From Bacillota bacterium (GTDB taxonomy: Bacteria > Bacillota > Clostridia > Christensenellales > SZUA-584), in the NCBI GenBank assembly GCA_023396555.1, contig JAEWWC010000213.1:1-6403 (forward strand): 6,403 bases of DNA, in the 5' to 3' direction. Within the stretch, counting starts at the first letter, position 1, and every line of letters begins with the position of its first letter. Below are positions 1-5,945 of the stretch, one piece after another. The position numbers were made by a program, and so were the translations under genes. Below the pieces are notes generated by a model. That model saw nothing but the letters and a program-made list of their open reading frames with translations, was not told the origin of the DNA and did no database searches.

Positions 1-221
1 TGGCGAACTGGGGCGCGAACCACGGCGCGATCAACTACGGCCACATCGGCGCGGACCTGATCACGCTGGCGTCCATGCTGCGCATACCGGTGAACATGCA
101 CAACGTGGAGGAGGGCAAAGTGTTCCGCCCGTCGGCATGGAATGCTTTTGGTACGGAGAACCGTGAGGGCGCGGACTACCTGGCCTGCAAAAACTTCGGG
201 CCGGTATACGGCAAGCGTTAA
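1..221 (+). CDS. fucI: L-fucose isomerase, C-terminal end (5' part outside window)
   Basis: This is the last 72 codons of L-fucose isomerase, the cytoplasmic enzyme that interconverts L-fucose and L-fuculose. The reading frame begins at base 3 and ends at TAA 219-221. The visible tail has the strongly conserved stretches GANHGAI, YGHIGADLITLASMLRIPV and FRPSAWNAFGT. The histidine of ANHG (codon at 21-23) matches the metal-ligand histidine near the C-terminus of E. coli FucI (His528 there); the 65 residues that follow it here are close to the roughly 63 in E. coli, so the C-terminus is complete. L-arabinose isomerase and the short RhaA family do not carry this tail. Its stop codon overlaps the ribosome binding site of the next gene (AAGGAG, 220-225), so the two are co-transcribed and probably translationally coupled. 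The identification is from recalled family sequence, not from a search. Confidence 0.95.
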   Translation, partial: ANWGANHGAINYGHIGADLITLASMLRIPVNMHNVEEGKVFRPSAWNAFGTENREGADYLACKNFGPVYGKR

Positions 222-233
222 GGAGATGGGTGC

Positions 234-668
234 ATGCTGAAGAAAATACCGTCCATCATTTCGCCGGAGCTGATGCATGTGCTGATGGAGATGGGGCATG
301 GCGATGAGCTGTGCCTCGGCGACGGCAACTTCCCGGCTGAAAGCTATGGGCAGCGCGTCGTGCGTCTGGACGGACATGGCATTGAGGCGATACTGGCTGC
401 GATACTGGAATTCTTTCCGCTCGATACTTTCGTAGCGAAGCCGGTGGCGGTGATGCAGACGGTGAACGCAAACGACCCGCAGCCGGTGATTTGGGACAGC
501 TATAAAAAGATAATAGAGAACAGTGAGGAAAAAGCGGTGTTCTCCGGTTTCGACATGGTGGAACGCTTTGCGTTCTATGAGCGCGCAAAGCAGTGCTTTG
601 CGGTGGTGGCGACGGGAGAAAGCGCGATATACGCTAACGTGATATTGAAAAAAGGCGTGGTAAAATAA
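234..668 (+). CDS. fucU: L-fucose mutarotase (RbsD/FucU family)
   Basis: The 144-residue product matches the RbsD/FucU family in length (E. coli FucU is 140 residues) and in sequence. FucU interconverts the alpha and beta anomers of L-fucose in the cytoplasm so that the isomerase is not limited by slow spontaneous mutarotation. Family features visible are the N-terminal LISPEL-like segment (ISPELM, residues 9-14), the GHGDE motif with His22 (21-25), Asp30 followed by NFPA, RFAFYERA (111-118), and the C-terminal YANVILKKGV (133-142). The ATG at 234 is supported by AAGGAG at 220-225, eight bases upstream, and by the alignment of MLKKI with E. coli MLKTI. Only 12 bases separate it from fucI. Association with fucI favours fucose over ribose (RbsD) as the substrate. 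No signal peptide or membrane segment is present. Confidence 0.95.
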   Translation: MLKKIPSIISPELMHVLMEMGHGDELCLGDGNFPAESYGQRVVRLDGHGIEAILAAILEFFPLDTFVAKPVAVMQTVNANDPQPVIWDSYKKIIENSEEKAVFSGFDMVERFAFYERAKQCFAVVATGESAIYANVILKKGVVK

Positions 669-694
669 TCTGATACTGAAACGGGGAGGTTTTA

Positions 695-2185
695 ATGGCG
701 CAAAAGCATTTTATTGCGGCAGATTTGGGGGCAAGCAACGGACGCCTGATTTTAGGCCGGTTTGACGGACGAAAGCTGGCACTGGAAGAACTGAACCGTT
801 TCCCGAATCACAGCGTCCGAGTGCGTGATTCGTACTACTGGGATATACTCAGCATGTTCGAGAACATACAGGACGGGCTGCGCGTATATGCCAAGGGCGG
901 CTTTGGGGAACTCAGCGGCATCGGCATCGACACGTGGGGCGTGGATTTCTGGCTGATCGACAAACAGGGCAACCTGACCGGAAATCCGCTCGCTTATAGG
1001 GACCCGCGGAGCGAGCGCGGCATGAAGGCGTTTTTTGCCGAATACGGCGAGCGCGCCGCGTTCGACCTGACGGGCGTATCCAACATGCCTTTCAACACGC
1101 TGTTCCGGCTTTACGACATGACGCTGCACGACGACCCGCAGCTGAAGATCGCTGATAAACTGCTGCTGTTCCCGGACTTGCTGGGCTATATGCTGAGCGG
1201 TGCTGTCAGCGCGGAATATACGCACGCAACCACCACGCAGATGCTGGGTATGGATGGTCAGTGGTCCAGCGAAATACTCGATATGATCGGCATCAGTAAA
1301 AGCCTGATGCCGCAGATTCAGGCCAGCGGCACGGTAAAGGGAACGCTGCTGCCGTCAGTCCGGCAGGAGACGGGAGTCGCTAACGAAGCGCCCGTTTACT
1401 GCGTTGGGGCGCACGATACCGCCTCCGCCGTGGCGTCGATACCCGTCAAGGACGACAGCTACGCTTTTCTGTCGTCAGGCACATGGTCCCTCGTCGGCAT
1501 CGTCACGGACAAGGCGATGACGGGAGATACGGTATTCAGTCAGAACTTCTCCAATGAAGGCACGGTGGACGGGCGTTACCGTCTGCTGCGCAATATCATG
1601 GGGCTGTGGATCGTTCAGGGCTGCAAGCAGCAGTGGGACAGGGAAGAGCGCATATCGTGGGACGACATCGTCAAACTCGCGGAGGCTGCGCCGGCATTCA
1701 GATCGTTCATCGACGTGAATGCGCACATGTTCTACGGTGAAGGCAACATGATTGAGAAGATACAGCGCTACTGCGAGTCCACCGGACAGCCGGTGCCGCA
1801 GAGCAAGGGCGAGATCGCGCGGACGGTATACGAGAGTCTGGCGATGGGCTACCGTGAAGCGTTTGAAGGACTGGAGCAGCTCAAAGGCAGCCGCATCAAC
1901 GTGATGCACATCGTGGGCGGCGGCTCGAAAAACATGCTGCTGAACCGAATGACGGCGGGCGCGATCGGTCGCGAGGTGATCGCAGGACCGGTGGAGGCGA
2001 CCGCGATAGGTAACCTGATGGTTCAGGTCAGGGCGTCGGGAGAGATTACGGGCGACGATATCCGGCAGGTGATCAGCGACTCGTTTGGAGTGGAGAGCTT
2101 TGAGCCGCTGCATGCGGACGAATGGACAGAGCAGTATACGCGGTTCATAAAGATAAAAGCGCAATTGGGAAGGGGATCTGAATAA
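695..2185 (+). CDS. rhaB: FGGY sugar kinase, rhamnulokinase (RhaB)-like; probably acts on L-fuculose here
   Basis: This 496-residue cytoplasmic kinase belongs to the FGGY family and follows E. coli RhaB along its whole length. Visible motifs are the phosphate-binding DLGASNGR (residues 10-17), GIDTWGVDF (77-85), YRDPR (101-105), PFNTL (132-136), YTHATTTQ (175-182), HDTASA with the presumed catalytic base Asp241 (240-245), SSGTWSL (260-266), LLRNIMGLW (297-305), and the adenosine-site IVGGGSKN followed by LLNRM (406-419). The HDTASA, IMGLW and AGPVEATAIGN blocks are typical of rhamnulokinase rather than E. coli-type FucK. Because fucI and fucU lie directly upstream and no rhamnose gene is seen, I infer that the main substrate is L-fuculose, giving L-fuculose-1-phosphate; L-rhamnulose, a related ketose, remains possible. 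The start is set by GGGGAGG (683-689), five bases before ATG. The symbol reflects sequence family, not proven substrate; fucK would describe the inferred role. Confidence 0.9.
   Translation: MAQKHFIAADLGASNGRLILGRFDGRKLALEELNRFPNHSVRVRDSYYWDILSMFENIQDGLRVYAKGGFGELSGIGIDTWGVDFWLIDKQGNLTGNPLAYRDPRSERGMKAFFAEYGERAAFDLTGVSNMPFNTLFRLYDMTLHDDPQLKIADKLLLFPDLLGYMLSGAVSAEYTHATTTQMLGMDGQWSSEILDMIGISKSLMPQIQASGTVKGTLLPSVRQETGVANEAPVYCVGAHDTASAVASIPVKDDSYAFLSSGTWSLVGIVTDKAMTGDTVFSQNFSNEGTVDGRYRLLRNIMGLWIVQGCKQQWDREERISWDDIVKLAEAAPAFRSFIDVNAHMFYGEGNMIEKIQRYCESTGQPVPQSKGEIARTVYESLAMGYREAFEGLEQLKGSRINVMHIVGGGSKNMLLNRMTAGAIGREVIAGPVEATAIGNLMVQVRASGEITGDDIRQVISDSFGVESFEPLHADEWTEQYTRFIKIKAQLGRGSE
2170..2176 (+). 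promoter_or_regulatory. Ribosome binding site deciding the GTG start of the PHP gene
   Basis: AAGGGGA lies inside the last codons of the kinase gene, nine bases before GTG 2186-2188. The kinase stop TAA is 2183-2185, so the GTG begins in the very next base. No in-frame ATG with a good Shine-Dalgarno sequence lies near, and the next recognisable homology is at residue 45 or so, so GTG is the best-supported start. The abutting stop and start suggest translational coupling. Confidence 0.7.
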
Positions 2186-3478
2186 GTGCAGCAGTTTGAG
2201 ACACGGCAACTGGAACAGAGGCTGGGAGATAGAGATCTTTTGGTGCGGTTGGAGGCGGTGCGGGAACTCAAAGCCGCACTGGAAAGCAAGGCGGTTCAAA
2301 GGCCCGTCTCCGAAGGCTATACCAACAACCATGTACACACGACATTCTCGTTCTCGCCGTATACGCCCTCAAATGCGGTATGGCAGGCGATTAAAAGCGG
2401 ACTGTGCACGGTGGGTATTGTGGACCACGATTCGGTGAGCGGCGCGGAAGAGTTTATCAAGGCGGGCGAGGCGCTGAACATCGCGACCACGGTAGGCTTT
2501 GAGGTGCGCACGGATTGGTCAAATACGCCTTTCGTCGGACGGCGGGTGAACAACCCGGATCAGGACACGAACGCCTATATATGCGCGCACGGCATCCCGC
2601 ATTCGCAGCTGGACAAAGCTGACCGGTTCCTGAGCGGCATACGTTCCGCAAGGGAGAAACGCAGCCGGGCGATGACGCAGCGTCTGAATGGCTTGTTGCG
2701 CCCGTACGGCATTGAGATCGACTACGACAAGGACATCATACCGTTGTCCTACGCTGAGTTTGGCGGCGAGGTCACCGAACGGCACATGCTATTCGCACTG
2801 ACAAAGCACCTTGTTGCAAAGTACGGCAAGGGCGAAGAACTGATCAGCTTCCTGACAGGCAAGATGGGCATCGCCATGAGCGAAAGCCAGCTTAAGCTGC
2901 TGCGGGATACGGAATATGAGTATTACGACTACGACGTACTGAACATACTGAAGGGCAGCTTTGTTGCGCCCATCTATATCGACTCTACGACGGACGAGAC
3001 GCCGCATGTTGCGGACGCGGTGGCCGCTATCCGGGAACTGGGCGCGATACCCACATACTGTTATCTGGGCGATGTGGGCGCGTCTCCGACGGGTGATAAA
3101 AAGGAGCAGAAGTTTGAGGACGACTATCTGGACGACCTGTTCCCGGTCTGCAAAAAGCTGGGCTTCGACGCTATCGCCTACATGCCGTCGCGCAACACGC
3201 TGCCGCAGCTGCAGCGTGTGATGGCGCTGTGCGACCGGTACAACTTTCTGCAGATCAGCGGGGAAGACATCAACCAACCCCGGCAGTCGTTCATATGCCG
3301 CCAGCTCAAAGAACCCATGTTTGCGCACCTGGCCGATACGGCATGGGCCCTGGTGGGGCACGAGATTGCGGCATCGGAAGACATTCGAAATGGCTTCTTC
3401 GGTGACGGCTCCCAGCCGGATTCGCGGGAGATCGCCAAACGCATACAGAAATACAAATCCATCGCAGTCCGGGAGTAA
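2186..3478 (+). CDS. PHP-domain protein of the fucose operon, function unknown, with altered metal-site motifs
   Basis: The 430-residue product is a PHP-domain protein (the metal-dependent phosphoesterase fold of polymerase and histidinol phosphatase type), nearest in motif order to the TrpH/YciV group. The PHP fold starts near residue 45 after a charged, probably helical N-terminal extension (residues 8-37). Seen motifs are NHVHTT with HxH at 49/51, GIVDHDS with DHD at 80-82, GFEVRT with Glu106, and TERHMLFAL with His200. Two later family motifs differ: the usual GG-x-AVLAHPG region reads GAIPTYCYLG (286-295), with Tyr293 where His is expected, and the usual GSDxH reads SGEDIN (358-363), with Asn363 in place of His. 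It is longer than typical TrpH proteins (about 290 residues), with extra sequence between roughly 110 and 280. There is no signal peptide or membrane segment. Its place at the end of a fucose operon, directly joined to the kinase, suggests work on a phosphorylated sugar or a side product, but the substrate is unknown. It does not resemble FucA aldolase. Confidence 0.85.
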   Translation: MQQFETRQLEQRLGDRDLLVRLEAVRELKAALESKAVQRPVSEGYTNNHVHTTFSFSPYTPSNAVWQAIKSGLCTVGIVDHDSVSGAEEFIKAGEALNIATTVGFEVRTDWSNTPFVGRRVNNPDQDTNAYICAHGIPHSQLDKADRFLSGIRSAREKRSRAMTQRLNGLLRPYGIEIDYDKDIIPLSYAEFGGEVTERHMLFALTKHLVAKYGKGEELISFLTGKMGIAMSESQLKLLRDTEYEYYDYDVLNILKGSFVAPIYIDSTTDETPHVADAVAAIRELGAIPTYCYLGDVGASPTGDKKEQKFEDDYLDDLFPVCKKLGFDAIAYMPSRNTLPQLQRVMALCDRYNFLQISGEDINQPRQSFICRQLKEPMFAHLADTAWALVGHEIAASEDIRNGFFGDGSQPDSREIAKRIQKYKSIAVRE

Positions 3479-3489
3479 GCCCGGTTTTT
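3469..3489 (+). terminator. Short GC hairpin plus T-tract at the end of the PHP gene
   Basis: CCGGG (3469-3473) pairs with CCCGG (3480-3484) around a six-base loop and is followed directly by TTTTT (3485-3489). The loop contains the PHP stop codon TAA (3476-3478), so the hairpin overlaps the coding end. The stem is only five pairs, but all are G-C, and the T-tract is perfectly placed. A ribosome terminating at the stop codon would cover the stem, which may weaken it and explain the second terminator downstream. Confidence 0.6.
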
Positions 3490-3506
3490 CACATCTTCTA
3501 CCTCGC

Positions 3507-3538
3507 GGAAAAGGGAAGCCAGCCGGTTTCCCTTTTTC
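3507..3538 (+). terminator. Intrinsic terminator of the fucose operon, A/T-flanked and possibly bidirectional
   Basis: Bases 3507-3520 pair with 3525-3538 over 14 pairs (two G-U) around the tetraloop AGCC (3521-3524). The strong core is GGGAAGCC with GGTTTCCC. An A-tract (3509-3512) precedes it and a T-tract (3533-3537) follows, so the U-run can serve the + strand and the opposite run the - strand. It lies 28 bases after the PHP stop and would insulate the galactose promoter from fucose transcription. Confidence 0.85.
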
Positions 3539-3588
3539 CATGAAATAGACCGAACATTATAGAAACAAAACGTACACAAAACATACTA

Positions 3589-3608
3589 TTTATGATCAGG
3601 GTCATTGA
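3589..3608 (+). promoter_or_regulatory. Weak inverted repeat overlapping the gal promoter -35 (possible operator)
   Basis: TTTATGA (3589-3595) and TCATTGA (3602-3608) form an imperfect dyad with ATGA and TCAT as exact inner arms, separated by six bases. The right arm overlaps the -35 hexamer, a position suited to a repressor. The match is short, could be chance in AT-rich sequence, and does not fit a cre consensus for CcpA that I can recognise. Confidence 0.25.
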
Positions 3609-3633
3609 TATTCCCAAAGCGATGCAGTAAAAT
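3605..3633 (+). promoter_or_regulatory. Sigma-A-type promoter of the galT-galK-GH1 operon
   Basis: TTGATA (3605-3610) and TAAAAT (3628-3633) are separated by exactly 17 bases; each hexamer matches the consensus at five of six positions. It lies after the fucose terminators and in the AT-rich gap before galT, with no better pair seen in 3541-3766. Transcription would start near 3639-3641, leaving a leader of about 127 bases before galT. Confidence 0.75.
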
Positions 3634-3640
3634 GAGGATG

Positions 3641-3741
3641 CCTCCACACGGTAAAGATGATGTGAAGGTGCTGTAAAATCAACCGTCCCGCGGGATTTAT
3701 TCAAACCGGAACCATCAGGCAGCACACTTTGGCTGCCTTTT
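3641..3741 (+). promoter_or_regulatory. galT leader with mutually exclusive hairpins (attenuator-like)
   Basis: Three pairings compete. (1) 3641-3648 with 3661-3668: seven pairs and one mismatch, at the start of the transcript. (2) 3665-3673 with 3720-3729: nine pairs with A3726 bulged (GTGCTG with CAGCAC is the core). (3) 3717-3723 with 3732-3738: the terminator hairpin. Pairing 2 shares bases with both 1 and 3, so forming 1 frees 3 (stop) and forming 2 blocks 3 (read through). Between the arms of pairing 2 is a local hairpin (3676-3680/3694-3698 extended by CCG 3683-3685 with CGG 3691-3693). This is the layout of a riboswitch, protein-controlled or other attenuator. I recognise no known class. 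The pairings are read by eye without energy calculation. Confidence 0.45.
3717..3741 (+). terminator. Terminator-like hairpin in the galT leader
   Basis: AGGCAGC (3717-3723) pairs with GCTGCCT (3732-3738) around an eight-base loop, and the T-run 3738-3741 follows before a C. It sits downstream of the promoter and only 25 bases before galT, so it would cut the gal message unless bypassed. The T-run is short, so termination may be partial. It could alternatively be the end of a longer transcript from upstream if the promoter call is wrong. Confidence 0.55.
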
Positions 3742-3766
3742 CATCACAGCAAAGCAGGAGGCTTAA

Positions 3767-4744
3767 ATGGCAGAGCTTCGGTATCATCCTTTTATTAAAG
3801 ACTGGATTATGATCGCATCCCACCGGCAGGCGCGCCCGCAGATGCCCAAAGACTGGTGTCCGTTCTGTGCGGGTTCGGGTCGCGTGCCGGACGATTACGA
3901 CGTGTTGAAATACGACAACGATTTCCCCGCACTGTCGCCCGATCCGCCCGAGCCGGATGACGTGGCGACGGATTTTTTTCAGACGAGGCCAGCTTACGGC
4001 AAGTGCGAGGTCATACTGTATTCGTCCGACCACAACGCCACGCTGCCCCAACTGCCTTTGTCGCATGTGCACAAGCTGGTGAAGCTGTGGCAGCAGCGTT
4101 TCGAGGAGCTGCGTGAGGACCCGAGGGTTAAATACGTTTACATATTCGAGAACAGGGGCAAAGAGGTGGGGGTGACGATGCCGCACCCTCACGGACAGAT
4201 TTATGCTTATCCATTCCTGCCCAAGAAGCTGGCGCTGGAGACGGAAGCTGCCAAGGAGCATCTTGCAGAGAAAGGGAGTTGTCTGTTCTGCCGCTGGCGG
4301 GACGAGGAGCTGTCCGACGGGCGGCGCGTGATATTCCAGAACGAGCACTTCGCGGTGATACTGCCGTTCTTTACGGAATACCCATATGGCGTGTACATCA
4401 TCAGCAAAGTGCATAAGCTGTACATCACAGACTTCAGTGAGACGGAGAGCCTGGCGCTGGCGGAGACCGTACGCGATACCGTTGGCATGCTGGACAGCCT
4501 GTTCGGCAAGCCGTTTCCGTACATGATGTGCATGCACAACGCTCCGGTGAACGGGGAAGACGCGTCTGCGTATTATCATTTCCATATCGAGTTCTTTCCG
4601 CCACTGCGCTCTGCCGAACAGATAAAATACAACGCGTCCAGCGAAACGGGCGCGTGGGCGCATTGCAATCCCACCGCGCCGGAGGACAAGGCTGAGGAGC
4701 TGCGCGGCGCCTACGGACGCTTCAAAGCGGAGGACGAGTCATGA
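3767..4744 (+). CDS. galT: Galactose-1-phosphate uridylyltransferase
   Basis: The product (325 residues) is GalT of the histidine-triad superfamily, the Leloir-pathway enzyme that swaps galactose-1-phosphate with UDP-glucose to give UDP-galactose and glucose-1-phosphate in the cytoplasm. The active-site HPHGQ is at 140-144, with His142 the uridylylated nucleophile. The N-terminal CPFC (31-34) matches the zinc-binding cysteine pair, and SSDHNATLPQL (86-96) and FENRGKEVGVTMPHPHG (127-143) are typical. The second half has CLFC (172-175), PYMMCMHNAP (251-260) and YYHFHIEFFPP (269-279), the last matching the distal His-x-His metal region. It is slightly shorter than E. coli GalT (348). AGGAGG (3756-3761), five bases before the ATG, sets the start. 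It is the first gene of the gal operon and overlaps galK by four bases. Confidence 0.96.
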   Translation: MAELRYHPFIKDWIMIASHRQARPQMPKDWCPFCAGSGRVPDDYDVLKYDNDFPALSPDPPEPDDVATDFFQTRPAYGKCEVILYSSDHNATLPQLPLSHVHKLVKLWQQRFEELREDPRVKYVYIFENRGKEVGVTMPHPHGQIYAYPFLPKKLALETEAAKEHLAEKGSCLFCRWRDEELSDGRRVIFQNEHFAVILPFFTEYPYGVYIISKVHKLYITDFSETESLALAETVRDTVGMLDSLFGKPFPYMMCMHNAPVNGEDASAYYHFHIEFFPPLRSAEQIKYNASSETGAWAHCNPTAPEDKAEELRGAYGRFKAEDES

Positions 4745-5919
4745 CATACAGCGAGCTGATAAAGCGGTTTCTGGACATATACGGCGGCAGCGAGGCGGGC
4801 ATCCGCCTGTTCGAAGCGCCGGGCCGCGTCAACTTGATTGGCGAGCACATCGACTACAACGGCGGGCACGTGTTTCCCGCCGCGCTGGAGATGAAGAATA
4901 CCCTCGTCGCGCGTCCGAACGGAACAGACCGTATCAACATGGCGGTGACCAGCCTGCCCGACCGAGTGAGCGCCGATATCACCGAACTGGAGCAGTATAA
5001 GCACCTGCACTGGGGCAGTTACCAGCTGGGCGTGGCGTATATGCTGCGGCAGGCGGGCTTTGCCATACCCGGCTGCGACCTGCTGTATCACGGCACGGTA
5101 CCTTACGGCGCGGGGCTGTCGTCGTCCGCGTCCATCGAGGTGGCCACCGCGCTGGCGCTGGCGAAGCTGGGCGGCGCGGACAACCCGGACATGGTGCGGA
5201 TCGCGCGGCTATGCCAAAAGGCGGAGAACGAGTACGTGGGCATGAGCTGCGGCATCATGGATCAGTTTGTGTCCGCGATGGGTAAGAAGGATCACGTGCT
5301 GTTCCTCGACTGCAGCTCGCTGGAATACGAGTATGTGCCGATGGACCTCGGCAATTGCACCATTGTGATCACCAACACCAACGCGCCGCACAAGCTGACG
5401 CATTCGCAGTACAACCAGCGGCGGCAGGAATGCGAGCAGGCGCTGGCGGTCATCAACCAAAACGGAGGGAGTTACCGCTACCTGTGCGAGCTGTCCATGG
5501 ACGATCTTGCCGGTTTTCAGAAGTATTTCGCGGACGAGACGCTCTGGCGGCGCGCGCGGCATTGTGTGACCGAGGAAGCGCGTACGGTCAGCTCGCTCAA
5601 CGCGCTGCAGAGGGGCGATATCGCGGCGTTCGGGAAACTGCTGGCCGCAGCGAACATATCGATGCGCGACGACTATGAGGCCACCGGGCGTGAACTGGAC
5701 GCTGTATTCGACATCGCGATGGGGCTTCCCGGCGTGCTGGGTTCCCGCATGACGGGCGGCGGCTTCGGCGGCTGCAATATCAGCATCGTGGAAAAGAGCC
5801 GCGTGGAGGAATTCAAGGAAGCCATGGCGAAACAGTACAGAGAAGCAACGGGCATTGAACCCGCTTTCTATCAGTCCGATGCGGGCAGCGGCGCGGGCGA
5901 GGTGACGGATTGGCGATAA
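4741..5919 (+). CDS. galK: Galactokinase (GHMP kinase family)
   Basis: The 392-residue product phosphorylates D-galactose to galactose-1-phosphate with ATP, feeding GalT. It has the galactokinase signature GRVNLIGEHIDYNGGHVFP (28-46) with Asp38 positioned at the sugar site, the GHMP ATP-binding loop PYGAGLSSSAS (121-131), GIMDQF with the presumed catalytic Asp174 (171-176), and the C-terminal GSRMTGGGFGGC (334-345). Length is typical (E. coli GalK is 382). The start ATG overlaps the galT stop as ATGA (4741-4744), with GGAGGA at 4729-4734 inside galT, so translation is probably coupled and GalT and GalK are made in similar amounts. No key motif is missing. The gene ends 26 bases before the GH1 gene. 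Confidence 0.97.
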   Translation: MTYSELIKRFLDIYGGSEAGIRLFEAPGRVNLIGEHIDYNGGHVFPAALEMKNTLVARPNGTDRINMAVTSLPDRVSADITELEQYKHLHWGSYQLGVAYMLRQAGFAIPGCDLLYHGTVPYGAGLSSSASIEVATALALAKLGGADNPDMVRIARLCQKAENEYVGMSCGIMDQFVSAMGKKDHVLFLDCSSLEYEYVPMDLGNCTIVITNTNAPHKLTHSQYNQRRQECEQALAVINQNGGSYRYLCELSMDDLAGFQKYFADETLWRRARHCVTEEARTVSSLNALQRGDIAAFGKLLAAANISMRDDYEATGRELDAVFDIAMGLPGVLGSRMTGGGFGGCNISIVEKSRVEEFKEAMAKQYREATGIEPAFYQSDAGSGAGEVTDWR

Positions 5920-5945
5920 GCGCTGATAGCGAGGAGGCTTTGCGT

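Noticed and set aside
1475..2338. 287-codon open frame on the minus strand across the kinase and PHP genes
   Set aside because: It runs opposite two clearly conserved genes, has a low-complexity basic composition and matches no family I recognise.
2186..3478. PHP gene as a disguised fuculose aldolase
   Set aside because: The HxH, DHD and Glu order is that of PHP proteins, and nothing resembles the class II aldolase zinc site of FucA.
2789..3541. 250-codon open frame on the minus strand opposite the PHP gene
   Set aside because: Its start lies in the terminator hairpin and its sequence is an antisense mirror of conserved PHP codons.
3638..3676. Twelve-codon leader ORF (ATG 3638, TAA 3674-3676) as a leader peptide for attenuation
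   Set aside because: The ATG lies only five bases after the -10 element, at or before the predicted transcription start, so no ribosome binding site would be in the message; it has no run of regulatory codons.
3668..3723. Cobalamin-riboswitch resemblance (AAAATC and GTCCCGC segments)
   Set aside because: The short matches are isolated; the B12 box and the rest of the conserved core are absent, and the gal genes are not a usual target.
3541..3766. CcpA cre site near the gal promoter
   Set aside because: I could not find a stretch fitting the usual cre pattern with its central CG and inverted arms.
3701..4663. 320-codon open frame on the minus strand opposite galT
   Set aside because: It is a shadow of galT in GC-rich sequence: no family resemblance, no ribosome binding site, and composition rich in Arg, His and Val typical of antisense frames.
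5919..5924. AGCGCT palindrome at the galK stop as terminator or operator
   Set aside because: Only six bases, with no extending arms and no T-tract; the 26-base gap and strong Shine-Dalgarno argue for continued transcription into the GH1 gene.
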